From the NCBI GenBank assembly GCA_013112685.1, contig JABFGC010000002.1, forward strand, positions 1,436,902 to 1,500,901: 64,000 nt of DNA, read 5' to 3'. The first letter of the stretch is position 1, and each line of letters starts with the position of its first letter. The notes under the pieces are model-generated. The model saw only the letters and a list, made by a program, of their open reading frames with translations, did not search any database and was not told where the DNA came from. Position numbers and translations under genes: made by a program. Positions 36,002 to 43,779 of the stretch are shown here, one piece after another. The stretch comes from Chloroflexota bacterium. Its GTDB lineage: Bacteria; Chloroflexota; Anaerolineae; Anaerolineales; Villigracilaceae.

Positions 36002-36784
36002 ATGCCCCCTTCAACCATTGGCGGAATCAACCTGCTGCCCGAAGCGGAAAAGCGGGCGTTGTATGCCAAATACATCCCGCAGGTGTTGCTGGATAAATTC
36101 AACATCCCGCCGCTTTCGTCGGCGGCAGGCTACAACCTTTTGCAATTCCGCTTCGCCTCCGGTTCCACCGACGTGGAGATGCGCCTGTATCACAAAGTGG
36201 ATTTCCCCGACCCGATCTTGTACGCGCACCTGACCGATACGATGAACGGGCAGATTCATGTCCTGCTCTACATCCTCAACGACCCGGACTCGCCGCGCTT
36301 CGACGTGGACCGGATGCCGGACGGCACACCGACGAAGTTCGGCACGTTGAAGAGAAATGCCGAAGCGGAGATCAAGGCTTGCGAGGCGGGGCTGGCTCCG
36401 GGTCAGGTGCGACGCGGACTCAGGATGTTGGGTCAAGCCATCGAGGCGTTCGAAGGCTTCGTCGCGGCGCTCGGTCACGAGATGTATTTCGTCGAGCCGT
36501 TGTATTATCACAACGCGGTCATCTTCGAGCTTTACGGGCTTTCGTACCAGATGGGCAAACGCCTGATGGAAAGCATCCACGCGGGCTTTCAACCCGGCGG
36601 CGACCTGCACGCGCAATTGGACGGCTCGAACCCGTTCCGCCAGCCAGAAGCCGCCGAGAGCATCCACAAACGCTCATGGGCGATCCATGACGGCATCCTC
36701 GGCGAGTCGTTTACGAACGTGACGATGTACAAGCGCGTGGGAAAGTCGGCGGGCGTGGATACGACGAAGGGGTGCAGGTGGTAG
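36002..36784 (+). CDS. conserved hypothetical protein
   Basis: 260 residues starting MPPSTIGGINLLPEAEKRAL, after GGAGAT. It is mixed alpha/beta, with no membrane span and no signal peptide. Notable stretches are FDVDRMPDGTPTKFGTLKRN, KACEAGLAPGQVRRGLRMLG and QPGGDLHAQLDGSNPFRQPE. An apparent longer reading frame upstream is only repeat DNA. I do not recognise the family; it looks like a cytosolic protein. Confidence 0.7.
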   Translation: MPPSTIGGINLLPEAEKRALYAKYIPQVLLDKFNIPPLSSAAGYNLLQFRFASGSTDVEMRLYHKVDFPDPILYAHLTDTMNGQIHVLLYILNDPDSPRFDVDRMPDGTPTKFGTLKRNAEAEIKACEAGLAPGQVRRGLRMLGQAIEAFEGFVAALGHEMYFVEPLYYHNAVIFELYGLSYQMGKRLMESIHAGFQPGGDLHAQLDGSNPFRQPEAAESIHKRSWAIHDGILGESFTNVTMYKRVGKSAGVDTTKGCRW

Positions 36785-36825
36785 GACGGCGCGCGAGTCA
36801 GCCAGGCGTCACGATTCCCTTTTTC

Positions 36826-36995
36826 GGCTCTCCCGTAACGAACGGGAAAACGTCTCACCACAAAGGGCGCCAAGTACACAAAGGGGAAAAGGGGAGCTGT
36901 TTTTTCGGGATTTCTCCTTCGTGACCGTCGTGCCCTAAGCCCTCAGCATGAGGGTCGTGTTTGAGAATGGTTTTCCTGTTAAAAACGGTAGAGCC
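36826..36995. mobile_element. MITE-like element, copy 2 (inverted)
   Basis: About 170 bp, reverse orientation of 14442-14590. Ends: GGCTCTCCCGTAACG then AACGGGAAAAC on the left; GGTTTTCCTGTT then AACGGTAGAGCC on the right. Together they are imperfect terminal inverted repeats of about 26 bp. Relative to copy 1 it has an extra block of about 20 bp carrying the small palindrome CCCTCAGCATGAGGG. Confidence 0.82.
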
Positions 36996-37027
36996 CCTTT
37001 TTCTTTCATGACGCTGATGAAAATTCG

Positions 37028-37055
37028 TTGACAGTGGTCCGCCGGGTGCTATAAT
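37028..37055 (+). promoter_or_regulatory. consensus promoter ahead of the cassette array
   Basis: TTGACA (37028-37033), 16-nt spacer, TATAAT (37050-37055). It points into the two-cassette array and is a candidate cassette promoter. It has the same spacing as the T-box promoter at 31755. Confidence 0.75.
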
Positions 37056-37184
37056 TTGCTCATCCGATTTAACCCATTCCGCCCAAACGCCCAAATGAAT
37101 TTGGGGAATTTCCCCTGAAGGGGACGATGAGGCGGAAACCGTTCAAAGGTAATTGGAAGGGCGTCCGCAGAACCCCTGTTAGCT
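37056..37184 (+). other. structured leader and possible integration site of the cassette array
   Basis: Possible stems: GGGGAATTTCCCC; AGGGG pairing CCCCT around GCGGA pairing TCCGC. It ends in GTTAGCT (37178-37184), the position where the first cassette begins. It could be an attI-like site or the remains of an earlier attC; it does not match the two attC sites downstream. Confidence 0.35.
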
Positions 37185-37223
37185 GGCTAAATCATTATCA
37201 GGTATCACATATGGAGGTTCCGA

Positions 37224-37598
37224 ATGTCCGAGCAGGTAACCATTGAGTTGTTGAAGGGATTCCTAGAAGCATTCAATCGCCATGACCTGGATGCCATCAT
37301 GAGCTATTTCGCAGAAGACTGTGTCTTCTACATGCCTAGAGGCGCCAAGCCTCGCGGTGATAGATATGTTGGAAAGAAGGATGTGCGGGAAGGCTTGGCA
37401 AAACGATTTGAAGGGATTCCAGATGTACATTATGGAGATGATCGTCACTGGCTCTGTGGCGATTTCGGAGTCTCTGAATGGACACTGACAGGTACAGCTA
37501 CGGCAGGACAACCCATCGAAGTGCGCGGGGTTGACTTACTTGAGTTCGCCGAAGGAAAGATCATTCGCAAAGATTCTTTCTGGAAAATATTGGAGTGA
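37224..37598 (+). CDS. SnoaL/NTF2-like protein, cassette 1
   Basis: 124 residues, NTF2-like cone fold: LLKGFLEAFNRHDLDAIMSYFAEDCVFYMPRG is the typical SnoaL_2 opening. GVDLLEFAEGKIIRKDSFWKIL is the typical closing strand pair. GGAGG lies 6 nt before the ATG. It is carried by an apparent integron cassette that begins at 37179. The base composition looks lower in GC than the surroundings. Proteins of this fold may be small-molecule isomerases, hydrolases or binding proteins; the ligand is unknown. NTF2-like folds are a recurrent class among integron cassettes. Confidence 0.85.
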   Translation: MSEQVTIELLKGFLEAFNRHDLDAIMSYFAEDCVFYMPRGAKPRGDRYVGKKDVREGLAKRFEGIPDVHYGDDRHWLCGDFGVSEWTLTGTATAGQPIEVRGVDLLEFAEGKIIRKDSFWKILE

Positions 37599-37683
37599 CT
37601 GACAAGCGACGCAAATCATGTGAAAGTTTGGAGCTGAAATTTTTACTTCGTGCCCAGAAAACGTATGATCCTGTCAACACGCC

Positions 37684-37812
37684 AGCTAACACCGCGTGCA
37701 GTGGATGGTGGGGATTCTGTGCGATTTACAGGCATTTTTCTGGCTTCGGGTTTTTTCTGCTCCCAAACCTTGTCCACGCCCGCCCACACGCAGGTAACGC
37801 AAATCGTTGGGC
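37684..37812 (+). other. attC-like recombination site 1
   Basis: Left end GCCAGCTAAC (37681-37690) is the exact reverse complement of the start of cassette 1, GTTAGCTGGC (37178-37187). The right end is the core site GTTGGGC (37806-37812), which fits GTTRRRY. Between them, GCGTGCAGTGGA near the left and TCCACGCC and CACACGC near the right can pair, giving the long imperfect hairpin expected of attC. About 129 nt. It is near-identical to the site at 38431-38560. Confidence 0.82.
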
Positions 37813-37827
37813 GCACTCACGGCAAAT

Positions 37828-38424
37828 ATGAATAAACATCTTCTTTCAATTGCTATCGTATTCTCTGTCGCCCTTCCTATTGTGGGATGTGTTGGAGGTT
37901 ATTGGTATGGGAGTCAGATCGATTGGTTCCGCCTGAGCCCACCGCCTGCGAAGCCTAGTCACATAGTCGGGATAGGGTTTGAGAATTCCCCCGAAGGCGA
38001 TTTCGCTTTTGTCATACAGACTGTCAATGGCGATAGGTATTATTACCGCGAGAGCGGCGCAGAGCATTGGGTAGAAGCCAAGGAGGAAAGGGTTCGCTGG
38101 TTTGAAGAAGGTAACCAGCCATGTGGCGCAACAGCGCGTCCGTTTATTCCTCCTCCCCCTGGCAAGGTGATTGAGTGCGTTGAATATGCCGGACCCTATG
38201 CAGAGCAGGAACCCGAGGTCTATGTCAAGCAATTAGTCTTGCTCGATGACAGCAGTGTATGGAAGTGGAGCTATCCTCGCTCGCTAATATACGCAATCAT
38301 CCGGCGAAACATTCTGTTCGGGTTCTTGGGTCTTCTTGCAGGAGGTCTCCTTGGCGCAATAGTATTCTTTACAATTCGGAACAGCAACAAAAGTGAGAAG
38401 TTTGATAGTCTTGCCCAGTCATAG
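37828..38424 (+). CDS. unknown membrane-anchored protein, cassette 2
   Basis: 198 residues. MNKHLLSIAIVFSVALPIVG forms an N-terminal span. An outside domain of about 120 residues follows (VGIGFENSPEGDFAFVIQTV, RYYYRESGAEHWVEAKEERV). A second span (ILFGFLGLLAGGLLGAIVFF) precedes a short Ser/Lys tail. The ATG lies 16 nt after the cassette boundary, as is common for cassette genes. No family recognised. Composition looks AT-richer than neighbours, consistent with horizontal origin. Confidence 0.72.
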   Translation: MNKHLLSIAIVFSVALPIVGCVGGYWYGSQIDWFRLSPPPAKPSHIVGIGFENSPEGDFAFVIQTVNGDRYYYRESGAEHWVEAKEERVRWFEEGNQPCGATARPFIPPPPGKVIECVEYAGPYAEQEPEVYVKQLVLLDDSSVWKWSYPRSLIYAIIRRNILFGFLGLLAGGLLGAIVFFTIRNSNKSEKFDSLAQS

Positions 38425-38430
38425 CCGTGC

Positions 38431-38560
38431 GCCCAACAATGCGTGCAGTGGACAGGTGGGTACGCGCCGCGACTTACAGGCATTTTTCTGGCTTCGAGTT
38501 TTTCCTGCTCCCAAACAGAGTCCACGCCCGCCCACACGCAGGTAACGCGAGCCGTGGAGT
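38431..38560 (+). other. attC-like recombination site 2
   Basis: GTGCGCCCAAC (38427-38437) is the exact reverse complement of the start of cassette 2, GTTGGGCGCAC (37806-37816). The body (TTACAGGCATTTTTCTGGCTTC, CTGCTCCCAAAC, CCACGCCCGCCCACACGCAGG-TAACGC) repeats site 1 almost base for base. The right end is GTGGAGT instead of a perfect GTTRRRY, so the 3' boundary may be degenerate. Confidence 0.78.
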
Positions 38561-38915
38561 CAGTACCACCAGTTCGTTTTCAAGGAACCGAGCCTCCTCT
38601 GGGTATGTTATGATGAACATCGGAAGCCTCCTGGGAATAGGTTGTTGGTTCTCTACCTTAAACCTACCCCCGAGGCTTCTTTTCTACAATGGCTGGATCA
38701 CTCCTGCGCTAGTCATTTCTTGGACACGAACTAATTATGCGAGAACTTGTCAGATTGGTGAAACAATCATGTTATGCAATCAACAAGAGGTGGTTATTTT
38801 CAGTGTTGGAGTCAAACATCCCATAACTGTCACCCCCGCTCCGGAGGCTTAGAATGCCAAAAACGCCAAGTTTTTCGAGACTTGCTTGGCGCACTGGCGG
38901 TAGAAATTTTGAATG
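38561..38915. other. gap after the cassette array with a long hairpin
   Basis: No convincing gene. GAAGCCTC (38623-38630) pairs with GAGGCTTC (38672-38679), with inner TAGGT/ACCTA and GGG/CCC pairs, followed by TTTTCT: a possible terminator or small-RNA end. The rest (38690-38915) looks AT-rich, with short broken frames, perhaps a degraded cassette. Confidence 0.4.
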
Positions 38916-39302
38916 TCAGCGGAGAAAGCCTGCTAAAGTCCATCGTTTCCTGTCAAACCAGTAACGAACCAAAAGCGCAATCGCCGCGCCGAGGTTATCG
39001 AATACCAGCACATCGGTAATTGAGGTATTCCGCCCCGGGATAAAAGACTGGTGAAATTCATCCGTTGTCGAGTACAACAAAGCAAGCAGCCACGCCAGCC
39101 AATAATTCCGCTTGGGCAGGGCGCGAAGGTATGAAAGCGCGAGCAGACCGTAGCCAACGGCATGCGCGCCTTTTTTGATGAAATAGTCCCAGCCGCGGAA
39201 ATTGGGGAGTTCGTCGCTGGGGCGGGATGAAAACAGGAAGATGACGACCATCAGCGCAAGGGCGGGGAGCCAGCGCGGTACAATATCCAGAAGTTTTTTC
39301 AT
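38916..39302 (-). CDS. VanZ-like membrane protein
   Basis: 128 residues, VanZ family. It has an N-terminal span WLPALALMVVIFLFSSRPSD followed by FIKKGAHAVGYGLLALSYLRAL. Next comes the signature TTDEFHQSFIPGRNTSITDVLVFDNLGAAIA. VanZ proteins are small membrane proteins of unclear biochemistry, named for teicoplanin resistance. Start codons of this gene and pabBC diverge with only 11 bp between them. Confidence 0.9.
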   Translation of the reverse strand: MKKLLDIVPRWLPALALMVVIFLFSSRPSDELPNFRGWDYFIKKGAHAVGYGLLALSYLRALPKRNYWLAWLLALLYSTTDEFHQSFIPGRNTSITDVLVFDNLGAAIALLVRYWFDRKRWTLAGFLR

Positions 39303-39313
39303 GTGAGGTTCTG

Positions 39314-41088
39314 TTGGAAGGCGATGTGATTCTCAAGCGCGGCGATGCGTGGCTGAAGTTCAGCCGTCCGCGCCGCGTCATTGTAACCGACAAACTCGAA
39401 GCGGTCCGCCAAAGCCTGGAGGAAGCCGAGCGCCTCGTGAACGAACACGGCTGGACGGCGGCTGGCTTCGTCAGTTATGAAGCCGCGCCCGCGTTCGATT
39501 CCACAATGCGCGTCCGCCCTTCGCAGGGATTTCCGCTGCTATGGTTTGGATTGTACGAGAGTCCGCGAGCGATGGAGACCTCCGAGGTTTTCAATGTCCC
39601 CGGAGATCAGGCTGCATTGCAGTGGGAGGCGGAAGTCAAGAAAGAGGCGTATAACGGCGCCATCGAGCGAATCAAGGAATACATCGCACAGGGCAAGACC
39701 TACCAGGTGAATTACACCATGCGCCTCCGCGCGGACCGTGAGCTGATCCGTGGACCCTATTCCTTCACCTCGCCCAAAGCCAGAACAAGTACGCCGCATT
39801 CGTGGACACGGGCGATTGGGCGATCTGCTGCGCCTCGCCTGAATTATTCTTCGAGTTGGATGGCGACGTCATCACGAGCCGCCCGATGAAAGGGACGGTC
39901 AAACGCGGACGGACGACGAGCGAAGACAAAATTCAAGCCGAGTGGCTACGCGCAGACCTCAAGAACCGCGCCGAGAACGTGATGATCGTGGATATGATTC
40001 GCAACGACATCGGGCGCATCGCGGAAATTGGCAGTGTCCACGTGCCGGAGTTGTTCACCATCGAGAAATACCCCACCCTCTTTCAGATGACCTCGACGGT
40101 GCAGGCGAAGACCAAAAGATCAGTGACGGAAATTTTCTCGGCGCTGTTCCCCTGCGCCTCCATCACGGGCGCGCCGAAGGTCAGCACCATGAAGATCATC
40201 GCGGAGTTGGAGAACGGTCCGCGCCAGGCTTACACGGGAAGCATCGGCTATATCGCGCCAGATCGCAAAGCACGGTTCAACGTGGCGATCCGCACGGCGC
40301 TGGTGGATCAACACAGCGGCAAGGCGGAATACGGTGTGGGCGGCGGCATCGTGTGGGATTCCACATCCGCAGACGAGTACAGCGAAGCCCTGCTCAAAGC
40401 CCGCGTGCTGACCGACCCTCCGCAAAAGGAATTTTCCCTGTTTGAAACCCTGCTCTGGACGCCAGAGGATGGATATTTTTTGCTCGACCGCCACCTTGCG
40501 CGGATGATGGACTCGGCGGAGTATTTTGGATTCAACGTAGGTCAGGCTTTCAGCCTGACGGATCCTGAAACACAGGCGCATGGCGGGTTTACAACCCGCC
40601 CTACGGGAATAATGAAGGTGTTGAATGAACTCATTGCAGGAGCGACCTCACCCAAACGGGTAGGGGTCTTGATGAATCCGAAGGGAGAAATCTCCGGCGA
40701 AGCCAAAGACTTTCAGCCGGACGATAAGGTATTCAAAGTTTGCCTGGCGAAGGAACCTGTCAATTCGGATGACCGTTTTCTCTTTCACAAAACCACCAAC
40801 CGGGCTGTTTACGAAAAAGCGGCTATTGCCGGGTTCGACGATATTTTGCTCTTCAACGAACGGGGCGAATTGACCGAGTTCACCATCGGCAACCTCGTGG
40901 TGGAAATGGACGGCGGGCTATTCACCCCACCCGTCGAGTGCGGTCTCCTGGCAGGGACGTTCCGTGCGGAGTTAATTGCGTTGGGAAAGGTCAGGGAACG
41001 GGTGATTTGCGTGGAGGAACTGGAAAAATGCAGCAAGGTGTTTCTGGTCAACTCGCTGAGGAAGTGGGTGCGGGTCAGGCTGGGGTAG
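39314..41088 (+). CDS. pabBC: fused PabB-PabC (aminodeoxychorismate synthase/lyase), frameshifted
   Basis: N-terminal chorismate-binding PabB part: QGKTYQVNYTMRLR, ASPELFFELDGDVITSRPMK, ENVMIVDMIRNDIGRIAE, TGAPKVSTMKIIAELE and GGGIVWDSTSADEYSE. The C-terminal PabC-like aminotransferase IV part has LLDRHLARMMDSAEYFGF and TNRAVYEKA. Together they make p-aminobenzoate for folate. The frame changes near 39770; LAQSQNKYAAFVDTGDW would bridge it. The PabC part carries about 23 extra residues (VGQAFSLTDPETQAHGGFTT and on) encoded by a palindromic repeat pair. The start is TTG. Confidence 0.92.
40537..40604. repeat. GTAG-headed hairpin pair inside the pabC domain
   Basis: GTAG then GTCAGGCTttcAGCCTGAC (40537-40559); 22 nt later GGCGGGTTtacAACCCGCC then CTAC (40582-40604). 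The two units face each other, the arrangement of paired REP elements. The pair is read through in frame. Confidence 0.82.
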
Positions 41089-41155
41089 CAAACCATGATC
41101 TGCTTGCGATTTTTGTTATAATCCCAGCCGAATAATCAAAGGAAAAGAGGAACGT

Positions 41156-41341
41156 ATGTATATTGACCCCGGTTCTGGCGGAATGTTATTCCAAATTCTC
41201 GCTGTGGTATTTACCGTGATTTCCGGCACGGTGCTTATGTTCTCCAGCAAGATCAAGATGGGCATCGCCAAACTGCGCCGCTCCATGCGGAAGGACGAAG
41301 CGAACAAGGAAGAAACCAAAAATAATTTGGAACAGAAGTAA
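41156..41341 (+). CDS. small membrane protein with YIDPGSGG motif
   Basis: 61 residues: MYIDPGSGGMLFQILAVVF starts a single span, followed by a basic/acidic amphipathic tail (SSKIKMGIAKLRRSMRKDEA). A Tyr-Ile-Asp-Pro-Gly start is shared by small proteins often found beside alkaline-phosphatase-superfamily genes, as here (next gene at 41401). AAAAGAGGAAC precedes the ATG and a TATAAT box lies at 41117-41122. Function unknown. Confidence 0.75.
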   Translation: MYIDPGSGGMLFQILAVVFTVISGTVLMFSSKIKMGIAKLRRSMRKDEANKEETKNNLEQK

Positions 41342-41400
41342 TTTATCCCGGCGCAAGGTGACAGTCACATCGGGTGGCTGTCGCCTTATTTCAGGTAATC

Positions 41401-43209
41401 ATGCGAACACTCATCATCGGGCTGGATGCGTTCGACCCCGTATTTTTTGAAAAACTTCACATACAAGGCAAAACTCCGCACCTGGGCAAACTGCTCGAGG
41501 CTGGCGGATATTCGCGCTTTCGCGTCTCGGACCCGCCGCAGAGCGAGGTCTCATGGACGAGCATCGCCACCGGCATGAATCCCGGCGGGCACGGCATGTT
41601 CGATTTCGTCCACCGCAACCCCGCCAACTACAACCTGCAGGTTTCCCTGCTCCCAACACAGAAAAACCTGCTCGGCTTGCAATTCGTCCCGCCGCACAAC
41701 GCGCGCACCATCTTCGATGAAGCGGTTGAAGACGGCTACCCTGCCGCATCCATGTGGTGGCCCGCCACCTTCCCTGCCAAACTTGCATCCCCCGTGCAAA
41801 CCATCCCTGGGCTTGGCACGCCGGATATTTTGGGTCGCCTCGGCGTTGGAACGTATTTCTCGGTTGAAGAACCTCCCAACAACGTCGAACGCAAAACCGC
41901 AATTCGTAAACTGACAAAGAAAGGCGCATCGAAATACACCGGCACGCTCGAGGGTCCCGCCAAAAAGAACGGCACGGTCAATCTTGATTTCGAGCTCGAA
42001 ATAGCCGACAATACAGCCAGCCTCCAACTCGCCAAACAAAGAGTAACCCTGAAGCCCGGCGAATGGAGCGAGATCGTCGAACTGCCTTTCTCTGTTGGCT
42101 TCGGCATGACGGTTAAAGCCATCAGCCGCGCCATCCTCACCAGCCTCGATCCCGTTTCGATCTATTTCCTGCCCCTGCAATTGCATCCGCTCGCCTCGCC
42201 GTGGCCCTATGCCACACCGAAAAATTTCATTCAAGACCAATGGAAGAAGAACGGTCCTTTTCTCACGCTTGGCTGGCCCCAGGATACCACCGCGCTCAAC
42301 GAAAACCTCATCAACGATGAGCAATTCCTCAAACTCTGCGAGATGATTGACGCTGAACGCGAGCGTGTTCTCGATCATTCCCTTGATTCGTTCGAAGAAG
42401 GCTTGCTCGCTTGCGTCTTCGACAGCCTCGACCGCGTCCAACACATGTTCTTCAAAAGCAGGGAGGACGTCGTCGAAGCCTGGTACATCCGTCTCGATCA
42501 AATGGTCGGGCGATTCGTCGAACGCGCATCCCGCAAAAGGAAAGCCCGCATCGTCGTCGTGTCCGATCACGGGTTTGGACGATTCGACTACAAAGTCCAT
42601 TCGAACAAATGGCTCGCGGATCGCGGGTATTTGAAGACGACAAACCCCGCCTCTTTCGACCTTCGGGCTGTTGACTGGTCTCAGACTCAAGCCTACGCTT
42701 TGGGGTTGAACAGCCTCTATCTCAACCTCGCCGGTCGGGAGGGCAAAGGCATTGTCAACGAGAATGAGGCAGTGAATCTGCTCGCCAAACTCAAAGATGA
42801 CCTTCTGCAATGGAAAGGTCCCGATGGCGGGCAGGTGGTGCAATCGGCGTTGATTCGCTCGGAGGCGTTTCAGGGCCCGCTGGCGGCGTACGGTCCCGAT
42901 ATCTTCGTCGGCTATCGCCCGCCCTATCGTGGGTCGGCAGAGACAGGTCTCGGTCAGTGGCGAAGCGAAGCCGTCGAAAAGAACGATGAGCATTGGGAAG
43001 CCGACCATTGCTTTGATTCCAAATCCGTCCCCGGCGTGCTTTTTTCCAACGAAGGGTTGAGCGGTTTTTCATCGCCCTCCTACCGCGACATCCCCGCGCT
43101 AACCCTCGGCAGAGATTTGAAGACCCAAGCCGCCGCGCCGCCGCCCAAATACAGCGACGAAGACCAGGACGAGATCGAGAAGAGGTTAAAAGACCTTGGC
43201 TATCTTTAG
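41401..43209 (+). CDS. type I phosphodiesterase/nucleotide pyrophosphatase-like protein
   Basis: 602 residues, alkaline phosphatase superfamily. The first metal/nucleophile region is LIIGLDAFDPVFFEKL with SEVSWTSIATGMNPGGHGMFDF, where Ser/Thr is the likely nucleophile. The second metal cluster is IVVVSDHGFGRFDYKVHSNKWL. No signal peptide or anchor is present, so it may be cytoplasmic; homologues occur in glycan-processing loci. The frame is intact. The following membrane gene overlaps its end. Confidence 0.88.
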   Translation: MRTLIIGLDAFDPVFFEKLHIQGKTPHLGKLLEAGGYSRFRVSDPPQSEVSWTSIATGMNPGGHGMFDFVHRNPANYNLQVSLLPTQKNLLGLQFVPPHNARTIFDEAVEDGYPAASMWWPATFPAKLASPVQTIPGLGTPDILGRLGVGTYFSVEEPPNNVERKTAIRKLTKKGASKYTGTLEGPAKKNGTVNLDFELEIADNTASLQLAKQRVTLKPGEWSEIVELPFSVGFGMTVKAISRAILTSLDPVSIYFLPLQLHPLASPWPYATPKNFIQDQWKKNGPFLTLGWPQDTTALNENLINDEQFLKLCEMIDAERERVLDHSLDSFEEGLLACVFDSLDRVQHMFFKSREDVVEAWYIRLDQMVGRFVERASRKRKARIVVVSDHGFGRFDYKVHSNKWLADRGYLKTTNPASFDLRAVDWSQTQAYALGLNSLYLNLAGREGKGIVNENEAVNLLAKLKDDLLQWKGPDGGQVVQSALIRSEAFQGPLAAYGPDIFVGYRPPYRGSAETGLGQWRSEAVEKNDEHWEADHCFDSKSVPGVLFSNEGLSGFSSPSYRDIPALTLGRDLKTQAAAPPPKYSDEDQDEIEKRLKDLGYL

Positions 43210-43771
43210 AAAATACTATTCGCGGCAGGGGCTTTGGACCCTGTTTTTGATGTGCGCCCTCCCGCTTCACATCTGGACTATTTTTCTGGCTCTGCGCGAC
43301 TTCGACTGGGTGACCGCCCGAACCAACTCCTGGGACGCGGTCGGCGTCATTTCGTATGGGCTGGTTTATGCATTCGTCGAAAGTCTTGCGGTCTTCATTG
43401 GGGCGGCCCTGCTTGGGTTTTTGACGCCAGCCCAATGGGAGGAAAAGAAGCGCATCGCCTTGATAAGCGTGATGGTTGTGATCCTCTCGCTTTGGTCTAT
43501 CTTCAATCAAACCTATTTTCTGAATGAGACGCTGCCCCCAGACTGGCTGGCGGGTTTTGTCATTCGGACCGGGCGTCCGCTGGCGGCTTTGTATGCAATT
43601 GCGCTTGCGCTTACGACGGTTTCATTTGCCGCCTCTGCCTATCCCATTCTGAAATCGGATAAAGCGCTGGCGGTTGTGCTGGAAGGCATGGGTCGGCTGG
43701 CTTTGCTGATGACGTTGTACCTCGTTTTCGATATTGCCGCAGTGGTCATTATTTTCGTTCGCAACTTTTGA
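43196..43771 (+). CDS. five-span membrane protein, unknown
   Basis: 191 residues starting at a TTG that overlaps the upstream phosphodiesterase gene by 14 nt. Hydrophobic segments: LWTLFLMCALPLHIWTIFLA, VGVISYGLVYAFVESLAVFI, IALISVMVVILSLWSIF, PLAALYAIALALTTVSFA and LMTLYLVFDIAAVVIIF. A conserved-looking outside loop is DFDWVTARTNSWDA. It is tightly placed between two phosphatase/sulfatase-type genes, so probably works with them. No family recognised. Confidence 0.7.
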   Translation: MAIFRKYYSRQGLWTLFLMCALPLHIWTIFLALRDFDWVTARTNSWDAVGVISYGLVYAFVESLAVFIGAALLGFLTPAQWEEKKRIALISVMVVILSLWSIFNQTYFLNETLPPDWLAGFVIRTGRPLAALYAIALALTTVSFAASAYPILKSDKALAVVLEGMGRLALLMTLYLVFDIAAVVIIFVRNF

Positions 43772-43779
43772 GGTTAGGT

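Noticed and set aside
37080..37178. Possible hammerhead-like or riboswitch RNA (GATGAGGCGGAAACC) in the leader of the cassette array
   Set aside because: The conserved CUGAUGA core is incomplete and stem order does not fit; no known riboswitch consensus could be matched by eye.
36826..38560. CRISPR array
   Set aside because: The repeats here are two ~130-nt attC-like sites and a MITE, not short repeats with regular spacers.
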